Source: Bacteroidota bacterium (lineage in GTDB: Bacteria > Bacteroidota > Bacteroidia > Sphingobacteriales > Sphingobacteriaceae). Taken from it: DNA of 64,000 nucleotides. Made by a program: the position numbers and the translations under genes. Under the pieces are notes generated by a model. The model was not told the origin of the DNA, did not search any database, and was given only the letters and a program-made list of their open reading frames with translations. The stretch is taken from positions 62,001-126,000 of the forward strand of contig JAEXHI010000024.1 in the NCBI GenBank assembly GCA_023450085.1, read 5' to 3'. Positions 25,500 through 34,260 of this stretch are shown here, piece by piece. How positions within the stretch are numbered: position 1 is the first letter of the stretch; every line of letters begins with the position of its first letter.

Positions 25500-28325
25500 C
25501 TAGAACCTGTAAGACAGTGACAATGAAACATTTGTACCCAATTTATACCTCGAAAGTAACTCATCTTTAGTAACTGCACCACTTACCGGATCAACAATTA
25601 CATTTGCTGGGCTATATTTTTTGTCTTTATTATTATCAAAATAGAATACCGCAGGATTATTCATGATGTCGTTAACGTTCAATTTAATTTGGGCTTTCTT
25701 TTTATAGAAGCTATAGCTAGCTTGGAAATCCACTACATTTCTAGGTGCTTCCCAAACGTTATCAAAACGCTGACCTCCAGCATTCGCTATTCTTCTGCCA
25801 ATCCTATTGTAAAGCAAGCTTAGGTTTAAGTTGTTATCTAAAGCATTGTACTGTAAACCTGCATTTACCGAATATGGCGCCTGCCCAACCATCGGTCTTT
25901 CTTTGGTAATGAAATTTTGGTCTGTTGGATTGGTTATTTTCGATTTTACAAGTGTACCGTTCGCATAAAACATTAAGTTTTTAAGGAAATCACTCTCTCC
26001 AAAAATTCTCAACGAATGACGGAATTCAATTTCTACCCCATAGTTTGTAGCTTTTGGCACATTAAAGAACGAGAATGCCGGAGTAGAGTTTTGATCGTAG
26101 ATATTTGGCTCAATGGCATTTTTAAATTTCTTGTAGAATGCAGAAACTGAAAATATCTCACCTGCACCAGGATAAATTTCATATCTGATGTCTGCATTAT
26201 CTATTAATGTTCTCTCTAAAGATGGATTACCAGAAACATTACCTAACAACTCATAATCATAATAATCAAATGGCGCCAATTCTCTAAATTCTGGTCTAGC
26301 CAATGTACGGTAATATGATGCTCTTAAGTTTGCTTTTTCTGTTAAGGCATAAGTTAAATTTACTGAAGGAAGGAAATCTAGATAATCTTTTTTAACCTTA
26401 ACTGGCGAACCGTCATTGCCGCGAGAATTCAAGTTCAAATCAAATTTCTCGGCCCTTACTCCATAAACGGCCCTTAACTTATCTGTAATAGGCTGATCTA
26501 ACATCACGTAACCGAAACTAGTTAATGAATTAGCATCGTACTTATCTGAATTTGCGGTAATTTCAGAAAGTTCGTACAAACCTTGGTTGATTAAACTTGT
26601 TGAATATAGTGTCTCTATTGGTCGAGATTGAATATCTTGATCTGCTTGCTTAAGCGTTAATCCCATTAAACGAGCGGCAAAATTACGTTGACGGTAGTTA
26701 GAACCTACTCCGAATTTAAGATTAGCATTCTTGCCAAATAATTTCACAGTCTGCTGATCATTTACCGTACCACCAATAAGCGTTTCATCCATATCAGAGA
26801 ACAAGCGATTATTTTCTTTGGTAAGAGCAGTATTTACTGCTAAGAATGGGCTGTTGGTATTTCTTAAGCCTACATTTCTTAAGTAACCTATTTTACGTTG
26901 ATCAGGTTGACTATTGATGATATTGGCATAAGATAAATTCCAGTTCAATTTGTTGTTTGCCGATATTTTATGATCTCCGTCTAATGAAGATTTCAATACT
27001 CCTTTTTGAACAATATCAAACGCATAATATTTAATATCGCTAGATCTACCTACATCTGTTCCTTCACGATAAACAAATCTATCATCTAATATTCTGTTAT
27101 AAAGGTTTTTGAAGCTAATTTTGTTGTTACCTTTTACATAGGCAAAGTTAGCCATCGCACCTATGTTAGAAGAGAAGGTATTCACCCTATCGGCATAGTC
27201 GTAAGTGTAATATTCTCTCTCAACAACTGGTCTAGTTTGCTCAGCATTACGATAGGTTAAAGAGATTATCGCCCCAAATTTTGATTGATCTTTGAAATTT
27301 TTCACCCTACCTAAGGTAAACTGGTGATTTTGGGTTAATGGAGCATCATGTTGTCCAATCTTCCAAACCTTTGGCATTTGATTTACTGCTGCAATCATTG
27401 CTTGTTGGTTACCCCTTAGGGCTTCTGTAGCTGCAGTATTTCTAGGGAAAGTAGATGACGACGGTAAATCTCTTTTAGTATCGAAACCAAAATAATTTTC
27501 AGTGTAACGTGGACCATTAAAGAAATCCTTAAAAGTAGATAAACTATTGTAACCTGTTCCAAGACTTATTTCCATGAAATTTTGATCAGGAATATCTTTT
27601 GTGATGATTTTGATAGAACCACCTGCAAAATCGGCTGCTAAATCTGGAGTCGCCGTTTTATTAACAACAATATTATCTACTAAACTAGACGGAACAATAT
27701 CGAAAGAAAATGCCTTTTTATTAGGTTCTGTACTTGGCAAACTAGTATTATCCAAGCTCGCATTGTTATAACGATCCGCTAAACCACGAACAACAACAAA
27801 TTTGTTATCTTGTATAGTGGTTCCACTAACCCTTTTCAAAACGTCTCCAGTACTTCTATCTGGACTTCTCTTAATCATATCTGAAGAGATACCGTCAGAT
27901 ATTAATGCGCTATTTTTTTGCTGTGCATATAGTGCATTTATAGATTCCTTTTTATAATTACCAGTAATTACTACTTGTTGCAAAGTTTGTGAGGAAGCTT
28001 CTTCCATTACTACATTCAATGTCGTCACTGCTCCAGCTTTCACCTCTACATCTGTAATTTTTTTAGTAGCGTAGCTTACGTAAGAAATTTCGATAGTATA
28101 TTTTCCTTCTGCAAGACCACCTAATAGATACTTACCGTCTACATCAGTGCCTACCCCTCTAGTTGTACCTGCAAGTTTAACAGAAACGCCGATCAGCGTT
28201 TCTCCGGTTTTTTTATCCGTTACAGTTCCTGAAATTTTTCCTGTTCCCTGAGCGAAAACAAGCACACTCGCTAACGCAAACATGATGGTTAGTAGTGCTT
28301 TCTTTAGAGTTAATTGTGATTTCAA
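25500..28325 (-). CDS. TonB-dependent outer-membrane receptor with carboxypeptidase-regulatory-like domain
   Basis: 941 residues. Signal peptide (to about AFAQG), an N-terminal CarboxypepD_reg-like beta-sandwich (GKISGTVTDKKTGETLIGVS), a plug domain (ISSDMIKRSPDRSTGDVLKR, then VVRGLADRYNNA) and a C-terminal beta barrel ending LSLSYRF with the terminal aromatic needed for assembly. It imports a ligand across the outer membrane using TonB energy. It is the first gene of a unit with the surface lipoprotein at 23989-25419. Its promoter has a good -7 box but, instead of a -33 element, six repeats at 11-bp period. Confidence 0.95.
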   Translation of the reverse strand: MKSQLTLKKALLTIMFALASVLVFAQGTGKISGTVTDKKTGETLIGVSVKLAGTTRGVGTDVDGKYLLGGLAEGKYTIEISYVSYATKKITDVEVKAGAVTTLNVVMEEASSQTLQQVVITGNYKKESINALYAQQKNSALISDGISSDMIKRSPDRSTGDVLKRVSGTTIQDNKFVVVRGLADRYNNASLDNTSLPSTEPNKKAFSFDIVPSSLVDNIVVNKTATPDLAADFAGGSIKIITKDIPDQNFMEISLGTGYNSLSTFKDFFNGPRYTENYFGFDTKRDLPSSSTFPRNTAATEALRGNQQAMIAAVNQMPKVWKIGQHDAPLTQNHQFTLGRVKNFKDQSKFGAIISLTYRNAEQTRPVVEREYYTYDYADRVNTFSSNIGAMANFAYVKGNNKISFKNLYNRILDDRFVYREGTDVGRSSDIKYYAFDIVQKGVLKSSLDGDHKISANNKLNWNLSYANIINSQPDQRKIGYLRNVGLRNTNSPFLAVNTALTKENNRLFSDMDETLIGGTVNDQQTVKLFGKNANLKFGVGSNYRQRNFAARLMGLTLKQADQDIQSRPIETLYSTSLINQGLYELSEITANSDKYDANSLTSFGYVMLDQPITDKLRAVYGVRAEKFDLNLNSRGNDGSPVKVKKDYLDFLPSVNLTYALTEKANLRASYYRTLARPEFRELAPFDYYDYELLGNVSGNPSLERTLIDNADIRYEIYPGAGEIFSVSAFYKKFKNAIEPNIYDQNSTPAFSFFNVPKATNYGVEIEFRHSLRIFGESDFLKNLMFYANGTLVKSKITNPTDQNFITKERPMVGQAPYSVNAGLQYNALDNNLNLSLLYNRIGRRIANAGGQRFDNVWEAPRNVVDFQASYSFYKKKAQIKLNVNDIMNNPAVFYFDNNKDKKYSPANVIVDPVSGAVTKDELLSRYKLGTNVSLSLSYRF

Positions 28326-28347
28326 TTTGCCTTATTTTTAATTAGGG

Positions 28348-28426
28348 CAAAACTATTACCACAATGTTAGCTTCATGTTAGCATGAAATTACCATTTGTT
28401 TACCGATAGGTTAACAAATTGTTAAA
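28348..28426 (-). promoter_or_regulatory. Activator-type promoter: -7 box plus six 11-bp direct repeats
   Basis: TAGTTTTG (minus strand, 28348-28355) matches TAnnTTTG, 22 bases before the receptor start. Upstream, 7-mers TGTTAGC, TGTTAGC, AATTACC, GTTTACC, GGTTAAC and TGTTAAA (plus strand) start at 28365, 28376, 28387, 28398, 28409 and 28420, exactly 11 bases apart. No TTTG is at -33. The layout resembles Pho-box promoters bound by OmpR/PhoB-family regulators. Confidence 0.6.
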
Positions 28427-28448
28427 GCGCATTGGTAACGCTTTTGTA

Positions 28449-28964
28449 TTAATATTTTAAGCCGATTTTTTTGCATATAAAGTGCAATAACCAAATTGGG
28501 CCAATTAACAAAAACTTAACATCTTCTAAAAATGACGGCTTTTTACCTTCTATTTTATGACCAATGAATTGCCCTACCCAAGCCAATACAAAAATGGCCA
28601 AAAAGATGATCCAAGCCGCTGGGCCATTATGGTACTTCTCCCACATCTCTATCTGTACAATGCCGTAGCTCATCCCCGCAATGATCCAGATCATCATAAA
28701 GAACAAGGTAGGCGACAGCGTAAAATAATAGTACATGGCAAAGGCAATTAAAAACGATGCCCAGTTAAAGAAGGTTTGGTATTGGCCCAAAAAAGATAAC
28801 TGCGGAAATGGAATTAACCAAACCAAGCCTAACAAGCTAAACACAATTAAGGGCACACAAATCCAATGGATGAGCTTGTTTGTGCCATTTTGGTGGCTTT
28901 CGGCATATTTATCAAATAAAATGTCTACTGGCTTTCTTGCTGGGGCTTGTGCTGTTTTGTTCAT
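28449..28964 (-). CDS. Mpo1-like (DUF962) membrane protein
   Basis: 171 residues with four predicted membrane spans. The N-terminal YAESHQNGTNKLIHWICVPL and the C-terminal VGQFIGHKIEGKKPSFLED carry the conserved histidines of the Mpo1/YGL010w family. The yeast member is an iron-dependent dioxygenase for 2-hydroxy fatty acids. The bacterial proteins are mostly uncharacterised, so a lipid alpha-oxidation role is only suggested. It lies between RNase Y and the TonB receptor gene on the same strand, without a clear operon link. Confidence 0.85.
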   Translation of the reverse strand: MNKTAQAPARKPVDILFDKYAESHQNGTNKLIHWICVPLIVFSLLGLVWLIPFPQLSFLGQYQTFFNWASFLIAFAMYYYFTLSPTLFFMMIWIIAGMSYGIVQIEMWEKYHNGPAAWIIFLAIFVLAWVGQFIGHKIEGKKPSFLEDVKFLLIGPIWLLHFICKKIGLKY

Positions 28965-28994
28965 ATCCGGTAATTTTGGAATGATAAAAATAAG

Positions 28995-29020
28995 AAAAGC
29001 GATAGAATTCTATCGCTTTT
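28995..29020 (-). terminator. Perfect 26-base palindrome, probable terminator
   Basis: AAAAGCGATAGAA and its exact complement form a continuous palindrome followed on both strands by T-rich DNA. It lies between RNase Y and the Mpo1-like gene, 31 bases before the latter's start. Confidence 0.65.
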
Positions 29021-29042
29021 AGTTTTAGTATCTGTAATAAGT

Positions 29043-29151
29043 CGTCATTGCGAGGCACAAAGCAATCTATGATGAATTTATAAATCGCTTTAAGATTCTT
29101 CGATTTGCTCAGAATGACAAGAAGAAAAATTGCTTCGTCGTCGAAATGACG
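29043..29151. repeat. Single GTCATT-ended palindromic element
   Basis: It starts CGTCATTGCGAGG and ends CTCAGAATGACAA (29043-29120), then a second partial right arm CGTCGTCGAAATGACGG follows at 29135-29151. It belongs to the same broad family as the elements at 16819-17376 and 56347-58231. It lies 57 bases after RNase Y. Confidence 0.75.
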
Positions 29152-29208
29152 GTACTATTTATGTAATGCCTAAATCAGTTTAATCCTGAAATCGGCGTAG
29201 TCATCAAC

Positions 29209-30771
29209 TTACTTCGCAAAGGCTACCGAACGGGTTTCTCTAATTACCGTTACTTTGATTTGGCCTGGGTAGGTCATCTCCGTTTGGATACGGTTAGAAA
29301 TATCTGCCGCTAGCAATTCCGCTTGCTGATCACTTACCCTTTCACTTTCTACCACTACACGTAGCTCTCTACCTGCTTGAATAGCAAAAGTTTTTTCTAC
29401 ACCTGGATAAGACATGGCTAATTCTTCCAATTCTTTCAAGCGCTTGATATAACTTTCTACGACTTCACGGCGGGCTCCTGGACGGGCTCCTGAAATAGAG
29501 TCACAAGCTTGAATGATTGGCGAAATCATTGAGGTCATCTCGATTTCGTCGTGGTGGGCACCAATAGCGTTGCACACTTCTGGATGTTCTTTATATTTTT
29601 CAGCCAACTGCATCCCCAAGATTGCGTGTGGCAATTCTGGATTATCATCAGGCACTTTACCAATATCGTGTAAAAGTCCGGCACGTTTTGCCAACTTAGC
29701 ATTCAAGCCTAATTCAGCTGCCATAGTAGCACAGAAATTAGCTACCTCACGTGAGTGCTGCAACAAGTTTTGTCCGTACGACGAACGGTAGCGCATACGG
29801 CCTACCATTCTGATCAACTCAGGGTGTAAACCGTGAATTCCCAAATCAATGACGGTACGCTCACCAATCTCAATGATTTCATCTTCGATTTGCTTTTTGG
29901 TTTTAGCCACAATCTCTTCGATACGAGCTGGGTGAATACGACCATCTGTTACCAAACGGTGTAAAGCCAAACGGGCAATTTCTCTTCTTACTGGATCAAA
30001 ACCTGAAAGAATAATGGCCTCAGGGGTATCATCTACAATGATCTCGATACCTGTTGCAGCTTCTAATGCACGAATGTTACGTCCTTCTCTACCAATTACA
30101 CGTCCTTTAATTTCGTCGTTATCAATATGGAAGATAGAAACCGAATTTTCAATAGCAGCTTCAGCAGCAGTACGCTGAATAGTCTGAATGACTACTTTTT
30201 TAGCTTCTTTGCTTGCAGTAAGTTTAGCTTCGTCAACAATATCCTTCACTTGCATTAAAGCTTGTGAACGGGCTTCCGACTTCATGTTTTCTACCAATTG
30301 GTTTTTAGCTTCTTCAGCACTTAAACCAGCAATAGTTTCCAATTGTTGTACATGCTGGTTTTTCAGCACATCTACTTCTTCTTGCTTTTTAACAGCTAAT
30401 GCCGTTTGCTTTTCGAAATTGTCTTTTTGCTTATCTAAATCTTGTTCTTTTCTGCTTACATTTTCCAAACGCTGATTAAGCGATTGCTCTTTTTGCTTAA
30501 TGGAATTTTCGCGTTGTGAAACTTCGCTATTGCGGCTTTGCACTTGCTGTTCGTGCTCGCTTTTTAATTGTAGAAATTTCTCTTTCGCTTCTAATAACTT
30601 ATTTTTCTTTAAGATTTCAGCATTGTTTTCGGCATCTTTCAATATTTTCTTTGCCTTTGATTGCGCCGCTACTTCCTGCTGCTTTAAGAGGTTACGCAGC
30701 AGGTACCTGCCAATGACCACACCCACAATTAAGCTGGCCAGTATGCATCCTACTATTCCTAATATTTCCAT
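29209..30771 (-). CDS. rny: Ribonuclease Y
   Basis: Membrane-bound endoribonuclease that starts mRNA decay; 520 residues. N-terminal membrane span (residues about 4-24), a long coiled coil to about residue 190, a KH domain (GRVIGREGRNIRALEAATG) and an HD domain with HD in GLLHDIGKVPDDNPELPHA. All parts are intact. The 5' leader contains a 23-base hairpin and alternative pairings, so self-regulation by cleavage is possible, as for other central RNases (inference). Confidence 0.98.
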   Translation of the reverse strand: MEILGIVGCILASLIVGVVIGRYLLRNLLKQQEVAAQSKAKKILKDAENNAEILKKNKLLEAKEKFLQLKSEHEQQVQSRNSEVSQRENSIKQKEQSLNQRLENVSRKEQDLDKQKDNFEKQTALAVKKQEEVDVLKNQHVQQLETIAGLSAEEAKNQLVENMKSEARSQALMQVKDIVDEAKLTASKEAKKVVIQTIQRTAAEAAIENSVSIFHIDNDEIKGRVIGREGRNIRALEAATGIEIIVDDTPEAIILSGFDPVRREIARLALHRLVTDGRIHPARIEEIVAKTKKQIEDEIIEIGERTVIDLGIHGLHPELIRMVGRMRYRSSYGQNLLQHSREVANFCATMAAELGLNAKLAKRAGLLHDIGKVPDDNPELPHAILGMQLAEKYKEHPEVCNAIGAHHDEIEMTSMISPIIQACDSISGARPGARREVVESYIKRLKELEELAMSYPGVEKTFAIQAGRELRVVVESERVSDQQAELLAADISNRIQTEMTYPGQIKVTVIRETRSVAFAK

Positions 30772-30791
30772 TGTTCCTTGTTGTTTTTTAA

Positions 30792-30814
30792 GGAGCTATC
30801 ATCTAGACAGTTCC
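30792..30814 (-). promoter_or_regulatory. Hairpin in the RNase Y leader
   Basis: On the minus strand GGAACTGTC pairs with GATAGCTCC with one mismatch and one wobble around TAGAT. The arm GATAGCT can alternatively pair with AGCTATC about 30 bases upstream, so two exclusive folds exist. It ends 20 bases before the rny start. Confidence 0.45.
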
Positions 30815-30864
30815 ATCGTTTGTTGTTTGTTGGTGATAGCTTTGATGCCATCGATATTCTTCGT

Positions 30865-30992
30865 AAAAAAAAAGCCGTAGCTAAATTATTATGTTCATTA
30901 ACCCATTGTTAGTGCAAATTAAATGAAACATAAAAATTTAGCCACGGCCAAATTTATAGCTATAGTGAACCCTAGGACAGTGCCCTCAGGTT
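30865..30992 (-). ncRNA. Structured RNA between zapA and rny (6S-like candidate or elaborate terminator)
   Basis: Two hairpins on the minus strand. First, AACCT/GGGTT-type stem with an inner AGG/CCT (30968-30992). Second, a 75-base hairpin (30874-30948): a 14-bp closing stem GCCGTGGCTAAATT/AATTTAGCTACGGC, an inner stem TTATGTTTCATTTAA/TTAATGAACATAA, and nine U at the end. TAAATTTG (30949-30956) just before it matches a -7 box. Location after zapA recalls 6S RNA in other phyla, and a 6S-Flavo family exists in Bacteroidota; identity with it was not tested. Confidence 0.5.
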
Positions 30993-31009
30993 AATAAAGA
31001 ACTTTTTTT

Positions 31010-31300
31010 TTATTTAGCGAAAAACCCGTTCAATAAACTATCTAGCTCCTCTACCTTATCGGCTACGCTTGTATCCTGATTTTGAACCTTATGCTCAGCC
31101 TTTAAAACAGCCGTGGCATAGTGCAAAACCGCCATTGATAACAAGTCTTGTTTATCCCTAACCGCATAATTTTCCTGATAGTCTTTTATACGCTCATTGA
31201 TAATCTTTGCCGCTCGTCTCACAATCTCCTCTTCTTCCATACTTACCTTTAGCGGGTAAATGCGGTCGGCGATAGTTATTTTAATCGAGATTTCTCCCAT
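31010..31300 (-). CDS. zapA: Cell division protein ZapA
   Basis: FtsZ-associated protein that bundles FtsZ filaments at the Z ring; 96 residues. The N-terminal domain (ISIKITIADRIYPLKVSMEE then VRRAAKIINERIKDY) is the ZapA signature and the C-terminal half is a coiled coil. It follows a coiled-coil gene by 31 bases and probably shares its transcript. A structured RNA lies directly downstream. Confidence 0.93.
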   Translation of the reverse strand: MGEISIKITIADRIYPLKVSMEEEEIVRRAAKIINERIKDYQENYAVRDKQDLLSMAVLHYATAVLKAEHKVQNQDTSVADKVEELDSLLNGFFAK

Positions 31301-31331
31301 TTTTAGCTTTGTTTCAATTAATCTGTATAGC

Positions 31332-31622
31332 TTATTTTTTAAGCAATACTACACACTTATCAATTTCACGCACAAATTCGTTAATTTTTTGCTTTATATC
31401 AAGTGTCTTTTCACTTGTTCCTTCAATACTCTTCGCTAATTTGAGCACTCTTATTTTTTCATCTAGCTCTAAATGTGTGTTTTTAGCTACATCTAATGCT
31501 TGTTTTTGCTGCTTATTTTCGGCTTTTAAAAGTTCATTTTCCTCTTGTAACGCTTGACAAAGAGCAATCAATCTATCCGTTTTTTGCAGTACACTATTAA
31601 GTTGATCTACTACAGCAGCCAT
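31332..31622 (-). CDS. Small coiled-coil protein upstream of zapA
   Basis: 96 residues with heptad-like leucines across residues 5-60 and again near the C-terminus, so most of the protein is a coiled coil. No family is recognised with confidence. Size, coiled-coil content and tight linkage to zapA suggest a division-related partner comparable in style to ZapB, but this is inference. It lies 92 bases downstream of pheT on the same strand. Confidence 0.8.
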   Translation of the reverse strand: MAAVVDQLNSVLQKTDRLIALCQALQEENELLKAENKQQKQALDVAKNTHLELDEKIRVLKLAKSIEGTSEKTLDIKQKINEFVREIDKCVVLLKK

Positions 31623-31714
31623 TTAAATTTTAATTTTGAATGAAAAAATATTGAATGAGTGAATAATTTTAAGAACATCAATTCAATCTTTTCACTTTCT
31701 ACTTTTAACTTATT

Positions 31715-34111
31715 TTATCTTATCTCTGCGTTAGCAGTTTGGGCTAAGTTAGCAATAATCTTTTGCATAATTGCATCGATCTGCTTATCGGTTAAAGTTT
31801 GCTCTTCGTCCTGTAAGGTGAAATTCAAAGCATATGATTTCTTTCCTTCAGGCAGCTTATCTCCTTGATAAACGTCAAATACCTGCACGTTTTTAACCAA
31901 TTTACGTTCAGCTTTGAAGGCAATGGTTTTCAATTGATCAAAAGTAGTAGCCTGATCTACCAAAAGCGATAAATCTCTTCTAACGGCAGGATATTTTGGC
32001 ACTTCTTTATTGATGATCTTGTTTTTCTTCAGTGCATCCAATACAAAAGCCCAGTCGAAATCAGCATAGAAAATATCTTTGCTCAAACCGGCATTCTTTT
32101 TATCTGCATTGGTTACCGCACCAAAACTCACCAAGGTTTTATCACCTCTAAAGTATTTAAGACCATAAGCAAAATTTTCGTCACTAACTTCATCTGTTTG
32201 ATAGTTAGCCAAACCTAAGCGGTTCACGATAGCATCTACCGCCGCTTTTAAGTTATAAAAAGTAGACGGTGTAGATTGTTGGTTCCATTGCTCGCCTTGT
32301 TTAGCACCGCTTAACACTAGCAATAAACGTGGACGCTCTACATATTTTTCGTTAATGAGGTGATAAGTTTTACCGAATTCATAAAACTTAATATCTGCAT
32401 TTTTACGGTTAACGTTGTAGGCTACGCTTTCCAAAGCAGGTTGCAATAGGCTCTGGCGCATGGCATTTAAATCAGAACTTAACGGATTTAAAATTTGTAC
32501 GGCTTCTGCCTCATTTTTTGAATTAGCTAAACGAGTCAGTGAATTACACCAAATTTCGATAAAGCCATTTGCGGTAAGCATATCAGCTACCAAGTTCTGA
32601 ACATTCTCCTTGTTGGGCTTCACCGTATAAGCCAAAGAAGCGTTTACTTTAGTAGGAATATGAATATTATTATAACCATAAATACGAAGCACCTCTTCGG
32701 TAATATCGCACTCACGGGTTACATCCACCTTATAGGCCGGTACTCGCAAATCTAACCCCTCGGCAGTTTCAGCAGCAATGGTGATGCCTAAAGCAGTAAT
32801 AATTTCTTTAATTTCTGTAGTTGGGACATCTTGCCCAATTAAATCAATCACATTTTGGTATTGAATAGCCACTTCAAATGGGCTAGTCTTTACCGGATAC
32901 AAATCAGAAATAGTCGACGAAATTTGTCCACCAGCAATTTCCTTAATCAACAATGCAGCACGTTTAAGCGCAAAAACTGTCATTTCTGGATCGGTTCCAC
33001 GCTCAAAACGGAATGAAGCATCTGTTTTTAAGGCATGTCTTTTTGAAGTCTTACGTACCGAAACGGCATTAAAGTAAGCACTTTCTAAAAAGATGTTAGT
33101 GGTTTGTTCGGTCACACCCGAACCAATTCCACCAAATACACCTGCAATACACAAAGGTTTTTCGGCATCACAAATCATAAGGTCTTCTACAGAAAGCTTA
33201 CGCTCCACATTATCTAACGTGATAAATGGTGTACCTTCTTCACATTTTTTAACGATGATTTTTTTGCCAGCAATTTGGTCGGCATCAAAAGCATGTAAAG
33301 GCTGTCCCAATTCATGCAATACATAATTGGTGGCATCCACAATATTATTAATTGGACGTAAGCCAATCACTTTTAACTTATCTTTTAACCAATCTGGAGA
33401 TGGTTTCACCGTAACTCCGCTAATGCTTACACTGCTATAACGTGGACAAGCATCGGTAGCTTCCACTTCTACCGCAATATTTAAATTTTCATTTTCAACG
33501 GCAAAAGCATCTACATTTGGCAACTCGTAGCTCGTACGTAAATAGGCCGCTAAATCTCTAGCTACCCCCAAGTGAGAGGCTGCATCGGCACGATTTGGCG
33601 TTAAACCAATTTCAAACAGATAATCATCCTCAACATTAAAGTACTTTTTTGCTTCAAGTCCCACAGGTGCATCTTCTGCAAGCACCATGATTCCTGCATG
33701 TGAGCCACCCAAACCAATTTCATCTTCGGCGCAAATCATCCCTTCAGATACTTCACCCCTAATTTTAGATTTATTGATTTTAAAAGGTTCGCCCTCGTTT
33801 GGATGCACGGTAGTACCCACAGTAGCAACTACCACTTTTTGTCCAGCTGCTACATTTGGCGCACCACAAACAATTTGTAATAGTTCTGGTCCGCCCACGT
33901 TTACTTTAGTTACACTTAATCTGTCGGCATTAGGATGCTGTGCACGCTCTTCAACATATCCAATCACCAAACCTTCCAGTCCACCAGGAATAGTTTGTAC
34001 TTTCTCCAAACTTTCCACCTCCAAACCTACATTGGTAAGGATTAAAGAAATTTCCTGAGGGGTTTTATCAGTTTTAATAAGTTGTTTAAGCCAGCTATAT
34101 GATATTTTCAT
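31715..34111 (-). CDS. pheT: Phenylalanine-tRNA ligase beta subunit
   Basis: Large subunit of PheRS that charges tRNA-Phe; 798 residues from the start MKISYSWLKQLIKTD at 34111. An in-frame ATG at 34159 would add 16 unusual residues. Domains in order: N-terminal domain, EMAP/tRNA-binding fold at about 40-150, B3/B4 editing domain at about 215-390, B5 near 400-475, catalytic-like core, and FDX-ACB domain at the end (PKYPAVRRDLSLLVD). The alpha subunit gene is not in the window, so the two are unlinked or separated here. Confidence 0.97.
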   Translation of the reverse strand: MKISYSWLKQLIKTDKTPQEISLILTNVGLEVESLEKVQTIPGGLEGLVIGYVEERAQHPNADRLSVTKVNVGGPELLQIVCGAPNVAAGQKVVVATVGTTVHPNEGEPFKINKSKIRGEVSEGMICAEDEIGLGGSHAGIMVLAEDAPVGLEAKKYFNVEDDYLFEIGLTPNRADAASHLGVARDLAAYLRTSYELPNVDAFAVENENLNIAVEVEATDACPRYSSVSISGVTVKPSPDWLKDKLKVIGLRPINNIVDATNYVLHELGQPLHAFDADQIAGKKIIVKKCEEGTPFITLDNVERKLSVEDLMICDAEKPLCIAGVFGGIGSGVTEQTTNIFLESAYFNAVSVRKTSKRHALKTDASFRFERGTDPEMTVFALKRAALLIKEIAGGQISSTISDLYPVKTSPFEVAIQYQNVIDLIGQDVPTTEIKEIITALGITIAAETAEGLDLRVPAYKVDVTRECDITEEVLRIYGYNNIHIPTKVNASLAYTVKPNKENVQNLVADMLTANGFIEIWCNSLTRLANSKNEAEAVQILNPLSSDLNAMRQSLLQPALESVAYNVNRKNADIKFYEFGKTYHLINEKYVERPRLLLVLSGAKQGEQWNQQSTPSTFYNLKAAVDAIVNRLGLANYQTDEVSDENFAYGLKYFRGDKTLVSFGAVTNADKKNAGLSKDIFYADFDWAFVLDALKKNKIINKEVPKYPAVRRDLSLLVDQATTFDQLKTIAFKAERKLVKNVQVFDVYQGDKLPEGKKSYALNFTLQDEEQTLTDKQIDAIMQKIIANLAQTANAEIR

Positions 34112-34176
34112 TTTGGGGTATTTAGTATCGAGCATCAAGACATTGGTCAATGCCTTCACGTCTAAAAAATAAAACG

Positions 34177-34184
34177 CAAAGATA
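34177..34184 (-). promoter_or_regulatory. -7 element upstream of pheT
   Basis: TATCTTTG on the minus strand matches TAnnTTTG. Initiation would fall near 34170, giving a leader of about 60 bases to the preferred start at 34111. Confidence 0.4.
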
Positions 34185-34260
34185 TTATTTATAAAGCTAA
34201 AGGAGAAGGAATGAGGAATAAGACTTGCGAAGTTTAGCTTTTTTCAGACATCAAAACAGG

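Noticed and set aside
34112..34159. Longer pheT start
   Set aside because: The added residues do not resemble the family, whose proteins start MKISYSWL.
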